From assembly GCF_000173775.1 (NCBI RefSeq), contig NZ_ACCD01000009.1:1-64000 (forward strand): 64,000 nt of DNA, written 5' to 3'. Shown here in pieces: positions 49,452-58,849 of this stretch (positions within the stretch are counted from its first letter, which is position 1; each line of letters starts with the position of its first letter). Source of the DNA: Yersinia rohdei ATCC 43380 (lineage in GTDB: Bacteria; Pseudomonadota; Gammaproteobacteria; Enterobacterales; Enterobacteriaceae). The notes under the pieces were generated by a model. It saw nothing but the letters and a program-made list of their open reading frames with translations. It had not been told where the DNA came from and did no database searches. Position numbers and translations under genes: made by a program.

Positions 49452-49877
49452 CTAACAAACCGGAACTGCCACTGCTCCATGCACTAAACAATAGCGCAAC
49501 CAGTCAGCAAGAAACTGGTTAATTTGATGCTTTTCGTCCCGCTGATGCAACTTTTTATTAGGATAATCATAACTTGCTTTGAAGTAGGAGATCTGCTGAC
49601 TTGCACACACTTCCGCGACCTTCGCATCATGATAAATCCGCACCGCCATAGACGGCAGGCTCCAGTGACTCAGTACAGGGGCTGTTTGCACAATCTCTAC
49701 TACCGAAGTGTAGCGGGTCGATTCAATAATTGTCAGTCGATAACTTGCGCCATTAACCTGATAAGCCACATTTTCGCCCACTTCATCAACACGTGGTATC
49801 AAACGACACAATTGCGCGAAATTCATTTCGCATACCCGCATCATCTCAGGAAAATCAGGTGTGTAGCCTTTGCCCAT
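49452..49877 (-). CDS. yqiB: YqiB, DUF1249 protein
   Basis: The 141-residue cytoplasmic protein belongs to the DUF1249 family and has the length of E. coli YqiB (140). Features include [20 protein letters not shown] and [18 protein letters not shown]. No catalytic motif can be named. It lies 15 bases after nudF, in the E. coli order. Confidence 0.9.
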   Translation of the reverse strand: MGKGYTPDFPEMMRVCEMNFAQLCRLIPRVDEVGENVAYQVNGASYRLTIIESTRYTSVVEIVQTAPVLSHWSLPSMAVRIYHDAKVAEVCASQQISYFKASYDYPNKKLHQRDEKHQINQFLADWLRYCLVHGAVAVPVC

Positions 49878-49892
49878 TATTATACTCGCTTT

Positions 49893-50525
49893 TTACGACT
49901 GCCATTCTGCTCTCAAGGATTGATGGTGCAGCGCCAACCATTGTAATGCAATGATTGAAGCTGCGTTATCAATAGCACCTTCGTCAACCCAACGACAAGC
50001 TTGTTCACGGCTGACAACATGCACCCGAATATCTTCGTTTTCGTCGGCCAGACCATGAATACCTTTGGCGGTGGTTGCATCAACTTCACCCACCATGATG
50101 GACAAGCGCTCACTGGTACCCCCCGGGCTGGCTAAATAGCTGAGCACCGGTTTGCAGCGGCCAATATGAATTCCCGCTTCTTCCACGGCTTCACGACGCG
50201 CAACGTCCTCGACACTTTCGCCCTCTTCTATCATCCCGGCTATCATCTCTAATAACCAAGGCGACGGGCTGCTGTCAATGGCGGCAATCCGCAATTGCTC
50301 CACCAGCACCACTTCATCTCGCACCGGGTCATATGCCAATAACACGGCGGCATGGCCGCGCTCGAAAATTTCGCGTTTGACTTCCCCACTCATTTTGCCG
50401 TCAAACAGACGATGGCGAAACCGGTATAAATTCAGTGAAAAAAAACCACGGTATAAGGTTTCACGTGCGATAATTTCCACATCATTCTTGTCGAAAGTCA
50501 CCGGTGAGGGTTGTTTTGAGGTCAT
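49893..50525 (-). CDS. nudF: ADP-ribose pyrophosphatase NudF
   Basis: NudF splits ADP-ribose into AMP and ribose 5-phosphate. The 210-residue protein contains a complete Nudix box (GMIEEGESVEDVARREAVEE then AG) at about residues 95-117, and the strand PGGTSERLSIMVGEVD typical of the ADPRase group. AAGGAG sits seven bases before the ATG. It is the first gene of the leftward nudF-yqiB-cpdA-yqiA-parE group and is divergent from tolC. Confidence 0.94.
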   Translation of the reverse strand: MTSKQPSPVTFDKNDVEIIARETLYRGFFSLNLYRFRHRLFDGKMSGEVKREIFERGHAAVLLAYDPVRDEVVLVEQLRIAAIDSSPSPWLLEMIAGMIEEGESVEDVARREAVEEAGIHIGRCKPVLSYLASPGGTSERLSIMVGEVDATTAKGIHGLADENEDIRVHVVSREQACRWVDEGAIDNAASIIALQWLALHHQSLRAEWQS

Positions 50526-51128
50526 AAAATTCTCCTTATTGAAGTATCTCGCCTAATTTGTGATTTTTGATGACACCCAAATGACACCACATAAGGTCGG
50601 TAACTGGGCAATTATACTTTTATTCTTCATGCTTTTTTATTAAAAGTATCACCACGTCATGGACTTCGCGCCATATCCTGACAGACTTAACGCAAGCTAC
50701 CAGATTTTAAAATAGCAGGTATCATTAGTTGATAAATATCAGCTAATAGATAGAAATGAGCTTGCGAACAAATAATAGTAGCGGTTTTATAAACACAGAC
50801 TGATAGCAAGGATTTGATAAGAGATTGGGTAACCCGTCTGCCGGGAGCAAATTTAGGCGCTACTGGGCGAGCCTTATGGATGGGCTGAGTATTAATCGCA
50901 ACAAAGACCCCAACATCTTGACTGATGATGGCGATAAACATGGATAGATCCAGATGAGTTGTCTGAATACTCGTTTAGGTTTGTGATAGATTTAAGTAAA
51001 TTTAGGCAAGATGGCACAATCAGCCACCTTATCCCATTGGCAGACTCTGATAGAATCGGCAACAATTCGTCTATCGACAGCTACCATAATAATATTGCCG
51101 CACAACTGCTGCACAACAAGGACTGCAA
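50526..51128. other. Divergent intergenic region nudF / tolC
   Basis: These 603 bases contain the nudF and tolC promoters. A nested inverted repeat lies at 50691-50766: outer arms CGCAAGCT / AGCTTGCG and an inner stem ATTAGTTGATA / TATCAGCTAAT. A minus-strand frame of 84 codons (50687-50941) overlaps it but has no good ribosome site. I could not locate a mar/rob box with confidence. Confidence 0.5.
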
Positions 51129-52610
51129 ATGAAGAAACTGCTCCCCCTTCTTATCGGGCTGAGTCTGGCTGGTTTCAGTACCATGAGCCAGGCAGAGAAC
51201 TTGCTGCAAGTTTATAAACAAGCCAGGGATAGTAACCCGGATTTGCGCAAATCCGCGGCTGATCGCGATGCTGCATATGAAAAAATTAATGAAGCTCGCA
51301 GCCCACTGCTACCACAGCTTGGTTTAGGTGCGGGTTACACCCATACCAATGGTTTCCGTGATGCTTCTGACAACCCGGATAGCAATGCGACGTCAGGTTC
51401 ATTACAACTGACCCAAACCATTTTCGATATGTCGAAATGGCGCGCACTGACTTTACAAGAAAAAGCCGCTGGTATTCAGGATGTTACGTTCCAAACTAGC
51501 GAGCAAGCGCTGATCCTGAACACTGCAACTGCTTATTTTGCCGTACTGAACGCCATTGATACGCTGTCTTATACAGAAGCGCAGAAGCAATCTGTCTATC
51601 GCCAGTTAGACCAAACAACTCAACGTTTTAATGTGGGTTTAGTGGCGATTACTGACGTGCAGAACGCCCGTGCCAGCTACGATACCGTGTTAGCGGATGA
51701 AGTTACGGCCCGCAACAACCTGGATAACGCGCTGGAAAATCTGCGTCAAATTACCGGTGTTTATTACCCAGAGCTGGCGTCACTGAATGTTGACCGCTTA
51801 AAAACCGAACGCCCGCAAGCCGTTAATAACCTGTTGAAAGATGCTGAAAAACGTAACCTTTCTTTGCTTTCTGCCCGTTTGAGCCAAGATTTGGCACGTG
51901 AGCAAATTAAATCAGCAGAAACGGGTTATATGCCAACCATCGATTTGACTGCATCATCTTCAGTCACTAATACTCGTTACAGTGGTGGCACCCCAAGCAC
52001 TCAGCAAGTCAACAATGATGCAGGTCAGAACAGAATTGGCGTGCAACTGAGCTTACCGCTATACAGCGGTGGCGCGACGAATTCTACGGTGAAACAAGCC
52101 CAGTATAACTTCGTCGGAGCCAGCGAGCAGTTGGAAAGCGCTCATCGCAGTGTGGTGCAGACGGTACGTTCCTCATTCAATAATATCTCAGCCTCAATCA
52201 GCAGTATTAAGGCTTATGAGCAGGTGGTTATTTCCAACCAAAGCTCATTGGATGCAATGGAAGCCGGTTATCAGGTCGGTACTCGTACCATTCTGGATGT
52301 GTTGACTGCGACAACCAACTTGTATCAGTCCAAACAACAACTCGCCAACGCGCGTTATAACTATCTGATTAATCAGTTAAATATAAAATCCGCTTTGGGT
52401 ACGTTGAACATGAACGACCTGATGGAACTGAATGGCGTATTGGATAAACCAGTACCAACCTCAGCGACAGCTCTGGCACCGGATAATGCCACCCAAAATG
52501 CCTACGCTGATGGCGATAACGCTCAGTCGGCACCACGTGTCACCCCGGTTAGCCAACCGACGACAGCGGCTCCAGCCGCTGCACGTAATGGTAATCCATT
52601 CCGCAACTAA
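51129..52610 (+). CDS. tolC: Outer-membrane efflux channel TolC
   Basis: TolC is the trimeric outer-membrane duct shared by drug pumps and type I secretion. The 493-residue precursor has a signal peptide (cleavage near SQAENL) and two structural repeats, each with a strand region and a long coiled-coil helix pair ([60 protein letters not shown]). The C-terminal tail of about 60 residues is Ala/Pro/Thr-rich. AAGGA precedes the start and a strong terminator follows. Confidence 0.96.
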   Translation: MKKLLPLLIGLSLAGFSTMSQAENLLQVYKQARDSNPDLRKSAADRDAAYEKINEARSPLLPQLGLGAGYTHTNGFRDASDNPDSNATSGSLQLTQTIFDMSKWRALTLQEKAAGIQDVTFQTSEQALILNTATAYFAVLNAIDTLSYTEAQKQSVYRQLDQTTQRFNVGLVAITDVQNARASYDTVLADEVTARNNLDNALENLRQITGVYYPELASLNVDRLKTERPQAVNNLLKDAEKRNLSLLSARLSQDLAREQIKSAETGYMPTIDLTASSSVTNTRYSGGTPSTQQVNNDAGQNRIGVQLSLPLYSGGATNSTVKQAQYNFVGASEQLESAHRSVVQTVRSSFNNISASISSIKAYEQVVISNQSSLDAMEAGYQVGTRTILDVLTATTNLYQSKQQLANARYNYLINQLNIKSALGTLNMNDLMELNGVLDKPVPTSATALAPDNATQNAYADGDNAQSAPRVTPVSQPTTAAPAAARNGNPFRN

Positions 52611-52629
52611 TTCTTATTGGTTTGCCTCC

Positions 52630-52668
52630 GCCGGGCACAGTATTAAGCTGTGTCCGGCTTATTTTTTT
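52630..52668 (+). terminator. Rho-independent terminator after tolC
   Basis: A stem of 11 bp with one wobble/mismatch (GCCGGGCACAG / CTGTGTCCGGC) and a 7-base loop is followed by TTA and T7. It is a classic strong terminator 20 bases after the stop. Confidence 0.92.
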
Positions 52669-52858
52669 ACGCCTCTTTTTTTGCGACCAAGCATTTTTCG
52701 CCCATGAAAAAAGCGAGGTTGCCCGCATCATTTCGTATAGCTTTGTAAAGTCTGCCGCTCACTGCCCCTCACGCTTTAATTTCATACACATTTCCCCTAT
52801 TCTTAGGGCACTTACTGGGATAAAGGGCATTCAATGCCCAGAAAAGAGACAAATAACG

Positions 52859-53548
52859 ATGAAACGGACTCAAAACATCCATCAAGAGACTTTTCGTAAA
52901 TCCTGGCGCACTTACCGCCTCGCGCCAGTTGCTTTAGCTGTCAGTGCCGTATTTATGCTAGCTGGCTGCGAAAAAACTGATGAAACAGTCTCTTTGTACC
53001 AAAATGCAGATGACTGCTCTCAAGCGAATCCGTCAAAGAGCGCGGAATGCACCACGGCTTACAATACGGCTTTGCAGGAAGCGGCTAAAACAGCCCCTAA
53101 ATATGCAACCCGTGAAGACTGCGTTGCTGAATTTGGTGAGTCACAGTGTACTCAGGCACCAGCGCAAGCGGGCATGGTACCCACCTCTTCATCTACGAGT
53201 GAAACCGCAGCCGCTGCACCACAACAAAGCGGCAGTATGTGGATGCCATTAATGGCAGGTTATATGATGGGCCGAATGATGGGCGGCGGAGCAAGTCAGC
53301 CATTATTCACCTCTAAAGCACCCAATAGCCCAGCGAATGGCAAGTTTGTCGATGCAACCGGCAAAAACTTCGGTTCAGCGACCACTGGGCGCACCATGAC
53401 GGTACCGAAAACCGCAATGGCACCCAAACCCGCAGTAACCAATACCATCACCCGTGGCGGTTTTGGTGAGTCTGTGGCAAAACAATCTACTATGCAGCGT
53501 AGTGCAGCAACATCTTCTAAAACCAGCACGCGCAGCATGGGTGGCTAA
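52859..53548 (+). CDS. ygiB: DUF1190 lipoprotein YgiB
   Basis: The 229-residue protein starts [17 protein letters not shown] and has a signal with lipobox (SAVFMLAGC, Cys near 40). The DUF1190 pattern follows: [33 protein letters not shown] with four cysteines. A Gly/Met-rich stretch ([10 protein letters not shown]) and a Ser/Thr-rich tail end the protein. E. coli YgiB has 223 residues. The function is unknown; it travels with ygiC, 10 bases on. I use ATG 52859 after AAGAG rather than a long upstream frame. Confidence 0.9.
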   Translation: MKRTQNIHQETFRKSWRTYRLAPVALAVSAVFMLAGCEKTDETVSLYQNADDCSQANPSKSAECTTAYNTALQEAAKTAPKYATREDCVAEFGESQCTQAPAQAGMVPTSSSTSETAAAAPQQSGSMWMPLMAGYMMGRMMGGGASQPLFTSKAPNSPANGKFVDATGKNFGSATTGRTMTVPKTAMAPKPAVTNTITRGGFGESVAKQSTMQRSAATSSKTSTRSMGG

Positions 53549-53558
53549 GGTCTGATTA

Positions 53559-54719
53559 ATGAAACGTTTAGCGATTAGCGAACGCCCGGACTAGCGCGAA
53601 AAAGCCACTGAATTTGGTTTTCGTTTTCACACCATGTATGGCGAGCCGTACTGGTGCGAAGATGCCTATTATGAATTCACACTGGCACAAATTGAAGAGC
53701 TGGAAGACACCACCGCAGAACTGCATCAGATGTGCCTGCAAGTGGTTGAAAAAGTAGTAAATAGTGACCAGCTAATGGCTAAATTCCGCATTCCAAAGCA
53801 TTGCTGGGATTTTGTCCGTAGCTCATGGCGAACCAACCAGCCATCGCTTTATTCTCGTCTTGATCTGGCTTATGACGGTGTCAATCCAGCAAAATTGCTG
53901 GAAAACAATGCAGATACCCCAACTTCATTGTATGAAGCCGCCTTTTTCCAATGGTTATGGTTGGAAGACCAGGTCAACGCGGGCAATTTGAGCCAAGATT
54001 CAGACCAATACAACAGCATGCAAGAAAAGCTGATTGAGCGCTTTGTTGACTTGCGTGATAACCACGGCTTTAGTTTGCTGCATCTGGCCTGCTGTCAGGA
54101 TAGCGAAGAAGATCGCGGCACAGTGCAATATCTGCAAGATTGCGCACTGGAAGCTGGTCTGCCGACTGAATTCATGTTTATGGAAGAGATAGGCTTAGGG
54201 GAAAAAGGGCAATTTACCGACCTCGATAACCACGTTATCAGTAACTTGTTCAAACTCTACCCGTGGGAATTTATGTTCCGCGAAATGTTCTCCACTAAGC
54301 TGGAAGATGCTGGCGTACGTTGGCTGGAACCGGCCTGGAAGAGCATTATCTCCAATAAAGCATTGCTACCACTGCTGTGGGAAATGTTCCCAAATCACCC
54401 TAACCTGTTACCTGCTTATTTTGCTGAAGATGACCATCCCGCTATGGATCATTATGTCACCAAGCCGTTATTCTCACGCGAAGGTGCCAATATTCAGATA
54501 GTAGAAAACGGTAAAGAGGTTGCTCGAGTCGACGGGCCATACGGCGAGGAAGGCATGATTGTTCAGCAATTCCACCCATTGCCTAAATTTGGCGATAGCT
54601 ACACGTTAATTGGCAGTTGGCTGGTTAACGATCAACCTTGCGGTATCGGTTTGCGTGAAGATAAAGAATTGATAACCCAAGATCTTTCACGTTTTTACCC
54701 ACATATCATTTTGGGGTAA
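53559..54719 (+). pseudogene. ygiC: YgiC, ATP-grasp glutathionylspermidine synthase-like, with amber codon 12
   Basis: The family protein (386 residues in E. coli) resembles the amidase-free synthetase half of glutathionylspermidine synthetase. Here the expected start at ATG 53559 (MKRLAISERPD) runs into TAG at 53592-53594, where E. coli has Trp12 (PDWRE). The frame then continues [20 protein letters not shown] and is intact to 54719, including [31 protein letters not shown] and [20 protein letters not shown]. Translation from ATG 53634 would give 361 residues lacking the N-terminal 25, but no ribosome site is seen there. One base change (TGG to TAG) explains it. It may be a true loss or a sequencing error. 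Confidence 0.85.
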
Positions 54720-54733
54720 GACCGCGGATTAAA

Positions 54734-54766
54734 TAAGGGAAGGCAACCGCCTTCCCTTAATTTTTA
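54734..54766 (+). terminator. Rho-independent terminator after ygiC
   Basis: A perfect 11-bp stem (TAAGGGAAGGC / GCCTTCCCTTA) with the loop AACC is followed by ATTTTT. It closes the ygiB-ygiC unit. Confidence 0.9.
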
Positions 54767-54912
54767 GGTAAACTCGGAATCGAGCACCTGAGCACTGGCT
54801 TACTTCACTTGTCTTTTAAAACAAATAGTACCTATCCGGCACCTTCCCCTCGGCTTAGCTTTGTGAGTCATTATTCTCTTACCGCTAATAACAACTATAA
54901 CGCTAAGGGTAT

Positions 54913-55695
54913 TTAGCCGATTTGCACTGACAGCATACTTAACGACCCCATCTCAATCCCATCAGTTGCAATCGAAATTGGCTCCACGCCATCCCAGCTT
55001 CCCAATACATACAGTAATGGCAAATAATGTTCAGGCGATGGGTTGGACAACGCCGCCCCTTCATGCTGCATAAAGTTGACTAATGGGTGGTTATCACCTT
55101 GATAAATAATATTATCTTTCACAAACTGGTTGAAAGATTCAGCCCAAGGATACGGGCTTGTATCGCCCTGCCATCTCACCATCCGCAAGTTATGCACCAC
55201 GTTACCGCTGGCGATAATCATCACCCCCTGCTCACGCAGCACTGCCAATTTACGGCCTAACTCATAGTGATATTCCGCCGGTTGGGTGCCATCGATACTC
55301 AGTTGCACCACAGGAATATCTGCCTCAGGATACATTTTAATTAATACTCCCCAGCTCCCATGATCTAGTCCCCATTCACTGGTATCAGCCCGCACGGCGA
55401 TAGGTGCCAGTAATTGCTGAATTTGTGCTGCCAGTGATGGTGAACCCGGAGCAGGATATTGCGTATCAAATAACGCCTGTGGAAAGCCACCAAAATCATG
55501 GATAGTCCGAGGTTGCTCCATGGCGGTTACTGCTGTTCCACGAGTGTACCAGTGGGCAGACACCATCAGAATAGCTTTAGGACGTGGTAATGACTCACCC
55601 AACGCACGCCATGCCTGGGTGTAACTGTTTTCTTCCAGCACGTTCATCGGGCTACCGTGGCCGAGAAACAGTGCAGGCATACGAGAGGTGTTCAT
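54913..55695 (-). CDS. ygiD: Extradiol dioxygenase YgiD (4,5-DOPA dioxygenase type)
   Basis: The 260-residue protein of the LigB/DODA class opens catechol rings; E. coli YgiD converts DOPA to a betalamic-type product. Metal-binding histidines are in LFLGHGSPMNVL, VSAHWYTRG, LDHGSWGVL and SGNVVHNLR. I start at ATG 55695, seven bases after AAGGA; the in-frame TTG at 55701 is too close to that site. It stands alone. E. coli has zupT between ygiD and ribB; here only a 289-base spacer lies there. Confidence 0.92.
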   Translation of the reverse strand: MNTSRMPALFLGHGSPMNVLEENSYTQAWRALGESLPRPKAILMVSAHWYTRGTAVTAMEQPRTIHDFGGFPQALFDTQYPAPGSPSLAAQIQQLLAPIAVRADTSEWGLDHGSWGVLIKMYPEADIPVVQLSIDGTQPAEYHYELGRKLAVLREQGVMIIASGNVVHNLRMVRWQGDTSPYPWAESFNQFVKDNIIYQGDNHPLVNFMQHEGAALSNPSPEHYLPLLYVLGSWDGVEPISIATDGIEMGSLSMLSVQIG

Positions 55696-55984
55696 AGACA
55701 ATCCTTACTGTTAAGAAAAAGAGTAGCGCGGATGAGCTATGGCGGCTCAAAACCTCTGCGCTGACTATAAGCATTACATTACGCGCTTTTTTTTCATTAC
55801 ACAGCCGGATAACAGTGATGAAGATATTCAATAAATTTGAAGGGGAAATTTGAGCAGGGAAAGAGCAATTGAAATGCCGTGATGGTAAAAATAGCTGGGT
55901 TGTTCATATTCAAGAGAATAATAGCAACCCAGTGTCTAAGCCAAATTATCTATAGGCAATATCCGTTGATATTGCCATCAGAAA

Positions 55985-56638
55985 TCAGCTGGCTTTTTTG
56001 GCATGTGCCTGGAGATACTCAGCCAAATCATCAATCGTCACAACTGGCATATTATGTAATTTCGCGAATTCAATAACTTCTGGCGCATGTGCCATAGTGC
56101 CATCGTCATTGGTCAATTCACACAGCACACCCGCAGGTTTGTAACCCGCCAATGTTGCCAAATCAATAGATGCTTCGGTATGACCACGGCGTGTTAACAC
56201 GCCACCCGGCTGACCGCGCAGCGGGAATACATGGCCTGGGCGATTAAGATCAGCAGGTTTCGCGTTATCAGCAATTGCAGCGCGGATAGTCGTCAAACGG
56301 TCAGCAGCTGAAACCCCGGTTGTTACGCCTTTCGCCGCTTCAATTGTCACGGTAAATGCAGTTTGGAACTGGCTGGAGTTATGAGTCACCATCATTGGCA
56401 AATCAAGCTGTTGGCGGCGTTCGTCAGTAATACACAGACACACAATGCCACTACCATGACGGATGGTAAGAGCCATTTGCTCAACAGTCATGGTTTCAGC
56501 TGCAAAAACGATGTCACCTTCGTTTTCACGACTTTCGTCATCCAATACCATTACGCCACGGCCATGACGCAGCGCGTCAACAGCACGTTCTACACGCTCA
56601 ACAGGCGTGCCAAAATCTGATAGAAGGGTCTGATTCAT
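55985..56638 (-). CDS. ribB: 3,4-dihydroxy-2-butanone 4-phosphate synthase RibB
   Basis: RibB makes the four-carbon precursor of riboflavin from ribulose 5-phosphate. The 217-residue enzyme (E. coli length) has the acidic active-site motif [18 protein letters not shown], and later [20 protein letters not shown] with the catalytic His and Arg, then [21 protein letters not shown] start at ATG 56638, nine bases after GAGG; a frame five codons longer has no ribosome site. An FMN riboswitch lies in its leader, so it should be shut down by flavin excess. Confidence 0.97.
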   Translation of the reverse strand: MNQTLLSDFGTPVERVERAVDALRHGRGVMVLDDESRENEGDIVFAAETMTVEQMALTIRHGSGIVCLCITDERRQQLDLPMMVTHNSSQFQTAFTVTIEAAKGVTTGVSAADRLTTIRAAIADNAKPADLNRPGHVFPLRGQPGGVLTRRGHTEASIDLATLAGYKPAGVLCELTNDDGTMAHAPEVIEFAKLHNMPVVTIDDLAEYLQAHAKKAS

Positions 56639-56764
56639 GGTAAAAAACCTCATTAAAATTATGGATTACCAGAATCAGGGCGGTCTTGAGGAGTAAAAGG
56701 CCATTTTCATCTAAAAATAGAAATAGCCGAAATAACGCAAGCGAGCTTTTAAGCCCAGCAGATA
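56639..56764 (-). promoter_or_regulatory. ribB leader between riboswitch and start (expression platform)
   Basis: The 126 bases between the FMN aptamer and ribB form the expression platform. They include the self-complementary-looking stretch around GGGCTTAAAAGCTCGC and the GAGG ribosome site. The exact switch (terminator or ribosome-site masking) was not resolved by eye. Confidence 0.5.
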
Positions 56765-56953
56765 CCGTTACTCTCTCCCATCCGGACTATAACCGTCGGC
56801 CCCGGAATTACACCGGATCTGCTGACCCCTACTTTGATTCTCTTCAACAAGAGAAACAAGGTGAGCGCTCGCGGGCTTTTGCACCACGACACAGAAATGC
56901 CGTAACACAATTTACCGCCGGTGGGGACTTGCACCCCGCCCTGAGAATAAGCC
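56765..56953 (-). ncRNA. FMN riboswitch (RFN element) of ribB
   Basis: The minus strand reads the conserved RFN landmarks in order: CTTATTCTCAGGGCGGGGTG, CCCCACCGGCGGTAAAT, AAAGCCCGCGAGCGC, then CAGCAGATCCGGTGTAATTC, CGGGGCCGACGGTTA and AGTCCGGATGGGAGAGAGTA. This is nearly the E. coli ribB aptamer sequence. The variable arm between the third and fourth landmarks differs. It binds flavin mononucleotide and represses ribB. Confidence 0.96.
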
Positions 56954-57077
56954 GTACAACTATAACTCCATTGATTGGTTGGAGCAATTCCCAAAATGGT
57001 GATGTGTGGAGGTTTATACAATTTGCATCTGGCATTACACTAGAGGAGGTAAATACACATCTAATTAGGGAAACGAC

Positions 57078-57359
57078 ATGATTGACCCGAAAAAAATTGA
57101 ACAAATCGCCCGCCAGGTGCATGAGTCCATGCCGAAAGGTATTCGCGAATTCGGGGACGACGTCGAAAAGAAAATCCGACTGGTACTGCAAGCGCAGTTA
57201 ACCCGTCTGGATTTGGTTAATCGTGAAGAGTTCGACGTACAAACTCAGGTCTTGCTGCGTACCAGAGAAAAGTTAGCTTTGCTGGAACAACGGATGGGCG
57301 AACTGGAAGCCAAATTCAACAGTACGGCTGCTGCGAGTGATGAACAAGCTGGCGAGTAA
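57078..57359 (+). CDS. ubiK: Ubiquinone biosynthesis accessory factor UbiK
   Basis: The 93-residue BMFP-type protein supports ubiquinone synthesis by the UbiJ-containing complex. It has an amphipathic N-terminal helix ([20 protein letters not shown]) that can insert in membranes, and a C-terminal coiled coil ([20 protein letters not shown]). Its length agrees with E. coli YqiC (96). It is divergent from ribB and has AGGG before the start. Confidence 0.93.
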   Translation: MIDPKKIEQIARQVHESMPKGIREFGDDVEKKIRLVLQAQLTRLDLVNREEFDVQTQVLLRTREKLALLEQRMGELEAKFNSTAAASDEQAGE

Positions 57360-57388
57360 TAAATGGTGAGAGGCTATCACTGATAATC

Positions 57389-57409
57389 AGGGCGCTCCTG
57401 TAGCGCCCT
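57389..57409. terminator. Shared terminator between ubiK and yjeH
   Basis: A perfect 8-bp stem (AGGGCGCT / AGCGCCCT) with loop CCTGT lies midway between the convergent genes. The tails are only weakly T-rich on both strands. Confidence 0.65.
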
Positions 57410-57419
57410 CAGTATAGGC

Positions 57420-58667
57420 TTATGACGGAATGACCTGTGCCCGCATGCGGGATATCAGTATCCATAGCAGAGAAAACATCAGTAAGGCGTATAAACTTTT
57501 CCAGCCAATCATTACCAACAATACACAACACAGGATACTGCCAGTCACTGACATCACCCGCGAACGCCCTCTCAACAAACGAATTCCTGCCAGCATACAC
57601 AACAAATAAATCAGTACGAAAATACCATTAGCATAAACAATCAGCAGGTCTAAGGGCAGAGAAAGCCAGTAAATCAGCAACGTAAAGGCCAGACAGCTAC
57701 CGACCACCACGGTAAGTGCATTAACCGGGGTTTTCCCGGCGGACAACTGTGCCAGCTTACTTTCCGGGCGCACTTGAGCCTGTGACCACACCATGCGGGC
57801 GAAGCTTTGGGTATAAATATTAACACTGGCAAAACAGGCTAAATAGCCAATAATGCAGGCAATCCACAGTGCATGTGCGCCAAACAGCTGCACCACAATA
57901 CCGGGTAATGAGGCCGCAGCAGCCTGCTGTTCACCATAAGCATGAAAATGCAGCACCGCCACGGTACATCCCCAGTAAACGGCACCTGCAACCAATAACC
58001 CGACCATCAGGGCGCGCGGAAAATCACGTTCAGGATGACGGAATTCTGTTGCCAGATGGGCAAAAGCCTCCAGCCCGACAAAGCACCAGAACATCACAGC
58101 CAGCGCGCCGAACATATTAGGCAAGGAAATGTCTTGCACCTCAGGCCAGGGGATCTGTGATGGATGAATGTCACCCTGCCACCAAATAGCCACCACTAGC
58201 GCGATGACCAGCAATGCAATCAAGGTTTGGACATTAGCACTGGAGCCCGCACTGCGGGTTCCCAACACCCAGATAACCAGCAAAGTGGCCAACTGCACCA
58301 TCAACAGCCCGCTATCACTCCAACCGAAAGTCGCCTGCCAAAAACCGGCAGCGATTTGGAGTGCCGCGGGTAAACCAACCGGAATGACAGATAAGAATAG
58401 CCAGCCAGTGACCTTCCCCAATTTCGGGCCAAAGGCCATTGTGACAAAATGAGCCGCACCACCCGCACTGGGGAAATGACGGCCTAAAGCAGCAAAAGCA
58501 ATCGCGATGGGAAAAACCAATACAATCAATATCGGCCAAGCCCACAAACTGGCATCACCTGCCAGCATGGCCGCCAACGCGGGAACAGCAAAGACGCCAG
58601 TTCCCAGCAGTGAGGTGGATAGCAACCCGACACCCTGCGCCAGGCTTAACTCCTGTTTTAGTCCCAC
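57420..58667 (-). CDS. yjeH: L-methionine/branched-chain amino acid exporter YjeH
   Basis: The 415-residue APC-family inner-membrane transporter has about twelve helices and follows E. coli YjeH (418) closely: LAQGVGLLSTSLLGTGVFAV, RHFPSAGGAAHFVTMAFG, FLSVIPVGLPAALQIAAGFW, MFWCFVGLEAFAHLATEF and IGYLACFASVNIYTQSFARM. In E. coli it exports methionine and branched-chain amino acids. The E. coli gene lies elsewhere on its chromosome, so its place between ubiK and hldE is a local difference. Confidence 0.92.
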   Translation of the reverse strand: MGLKQELSLAQGVGLLSTSLLGTGVFAVPALAAMLAGDASLWAWPILIVLVFPIAIAFAALGRHFPSAGGAAHFVTMAFGPKLGKVTGWLFLSVIPVGLPAALQIAAGFWQATFGWSDSGLLMVQLATLLVIWVLGTRSAGSSANVQTLIALLVIALVVAIWWQGDIHPSQIPWPEVQDISLPNMFGALAVMFWCFVGLEAFAHLATEFRHPERDFPRALMVGLLVAGAVYWGCTVAVLHFHAYGEQQAAAASLPGIVVQLFGAHALWIACIIGYLACFASVNIYTQSFARMVWSQAQVRPESKLAQLSAGKTPVNALTVVVGSCLAFTLLIYWLSLPLDLLIVYANGIFVLIYLLCMLAGIRLLRGRSRVMSVTGSILCCVLLVMIGWKSLYALLMFSLLWILISRMRAQVIPS

Positions 58668-58781
58668 CCAATCCCCTTCTTAATTGACCTTGCAGCGGTG
58701 TTAGCTGCGCTCTCTCACCCAAATCACTGACCTGAGTCAGCTCATCGGGATTCACTCGTTTGCTGCCTATTTACAACGCCA

Positions 58782-58829
58782 ATTAATTTGGGGATACCTA
58801 TTAATTTGGGGATACCTATTAATTTAGGG
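58782..58829. repeat. Short tandem repeat, 18-bp unit, about 2.7 copies
   Basis: The unit ATTAATTTGGGGATACCT occurs twice without change (58782-58799, 58800-58817) and a third partial copy (58818-58829) has one change. It lies between hldE and yjeH and might vary in copy number. Confidence 0.85.
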
Positions 58830-58849
58830 TTAATAATATTAACGCTGGT

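Noticed and set aside
50687-50941. Minus-strand 84-codon frame between nudF and tolC
   Set aside because: No ribosome binding site of quality, no recognisable motif, and it overlaps the nested inverted repeat; kept only as part of the spacer description.
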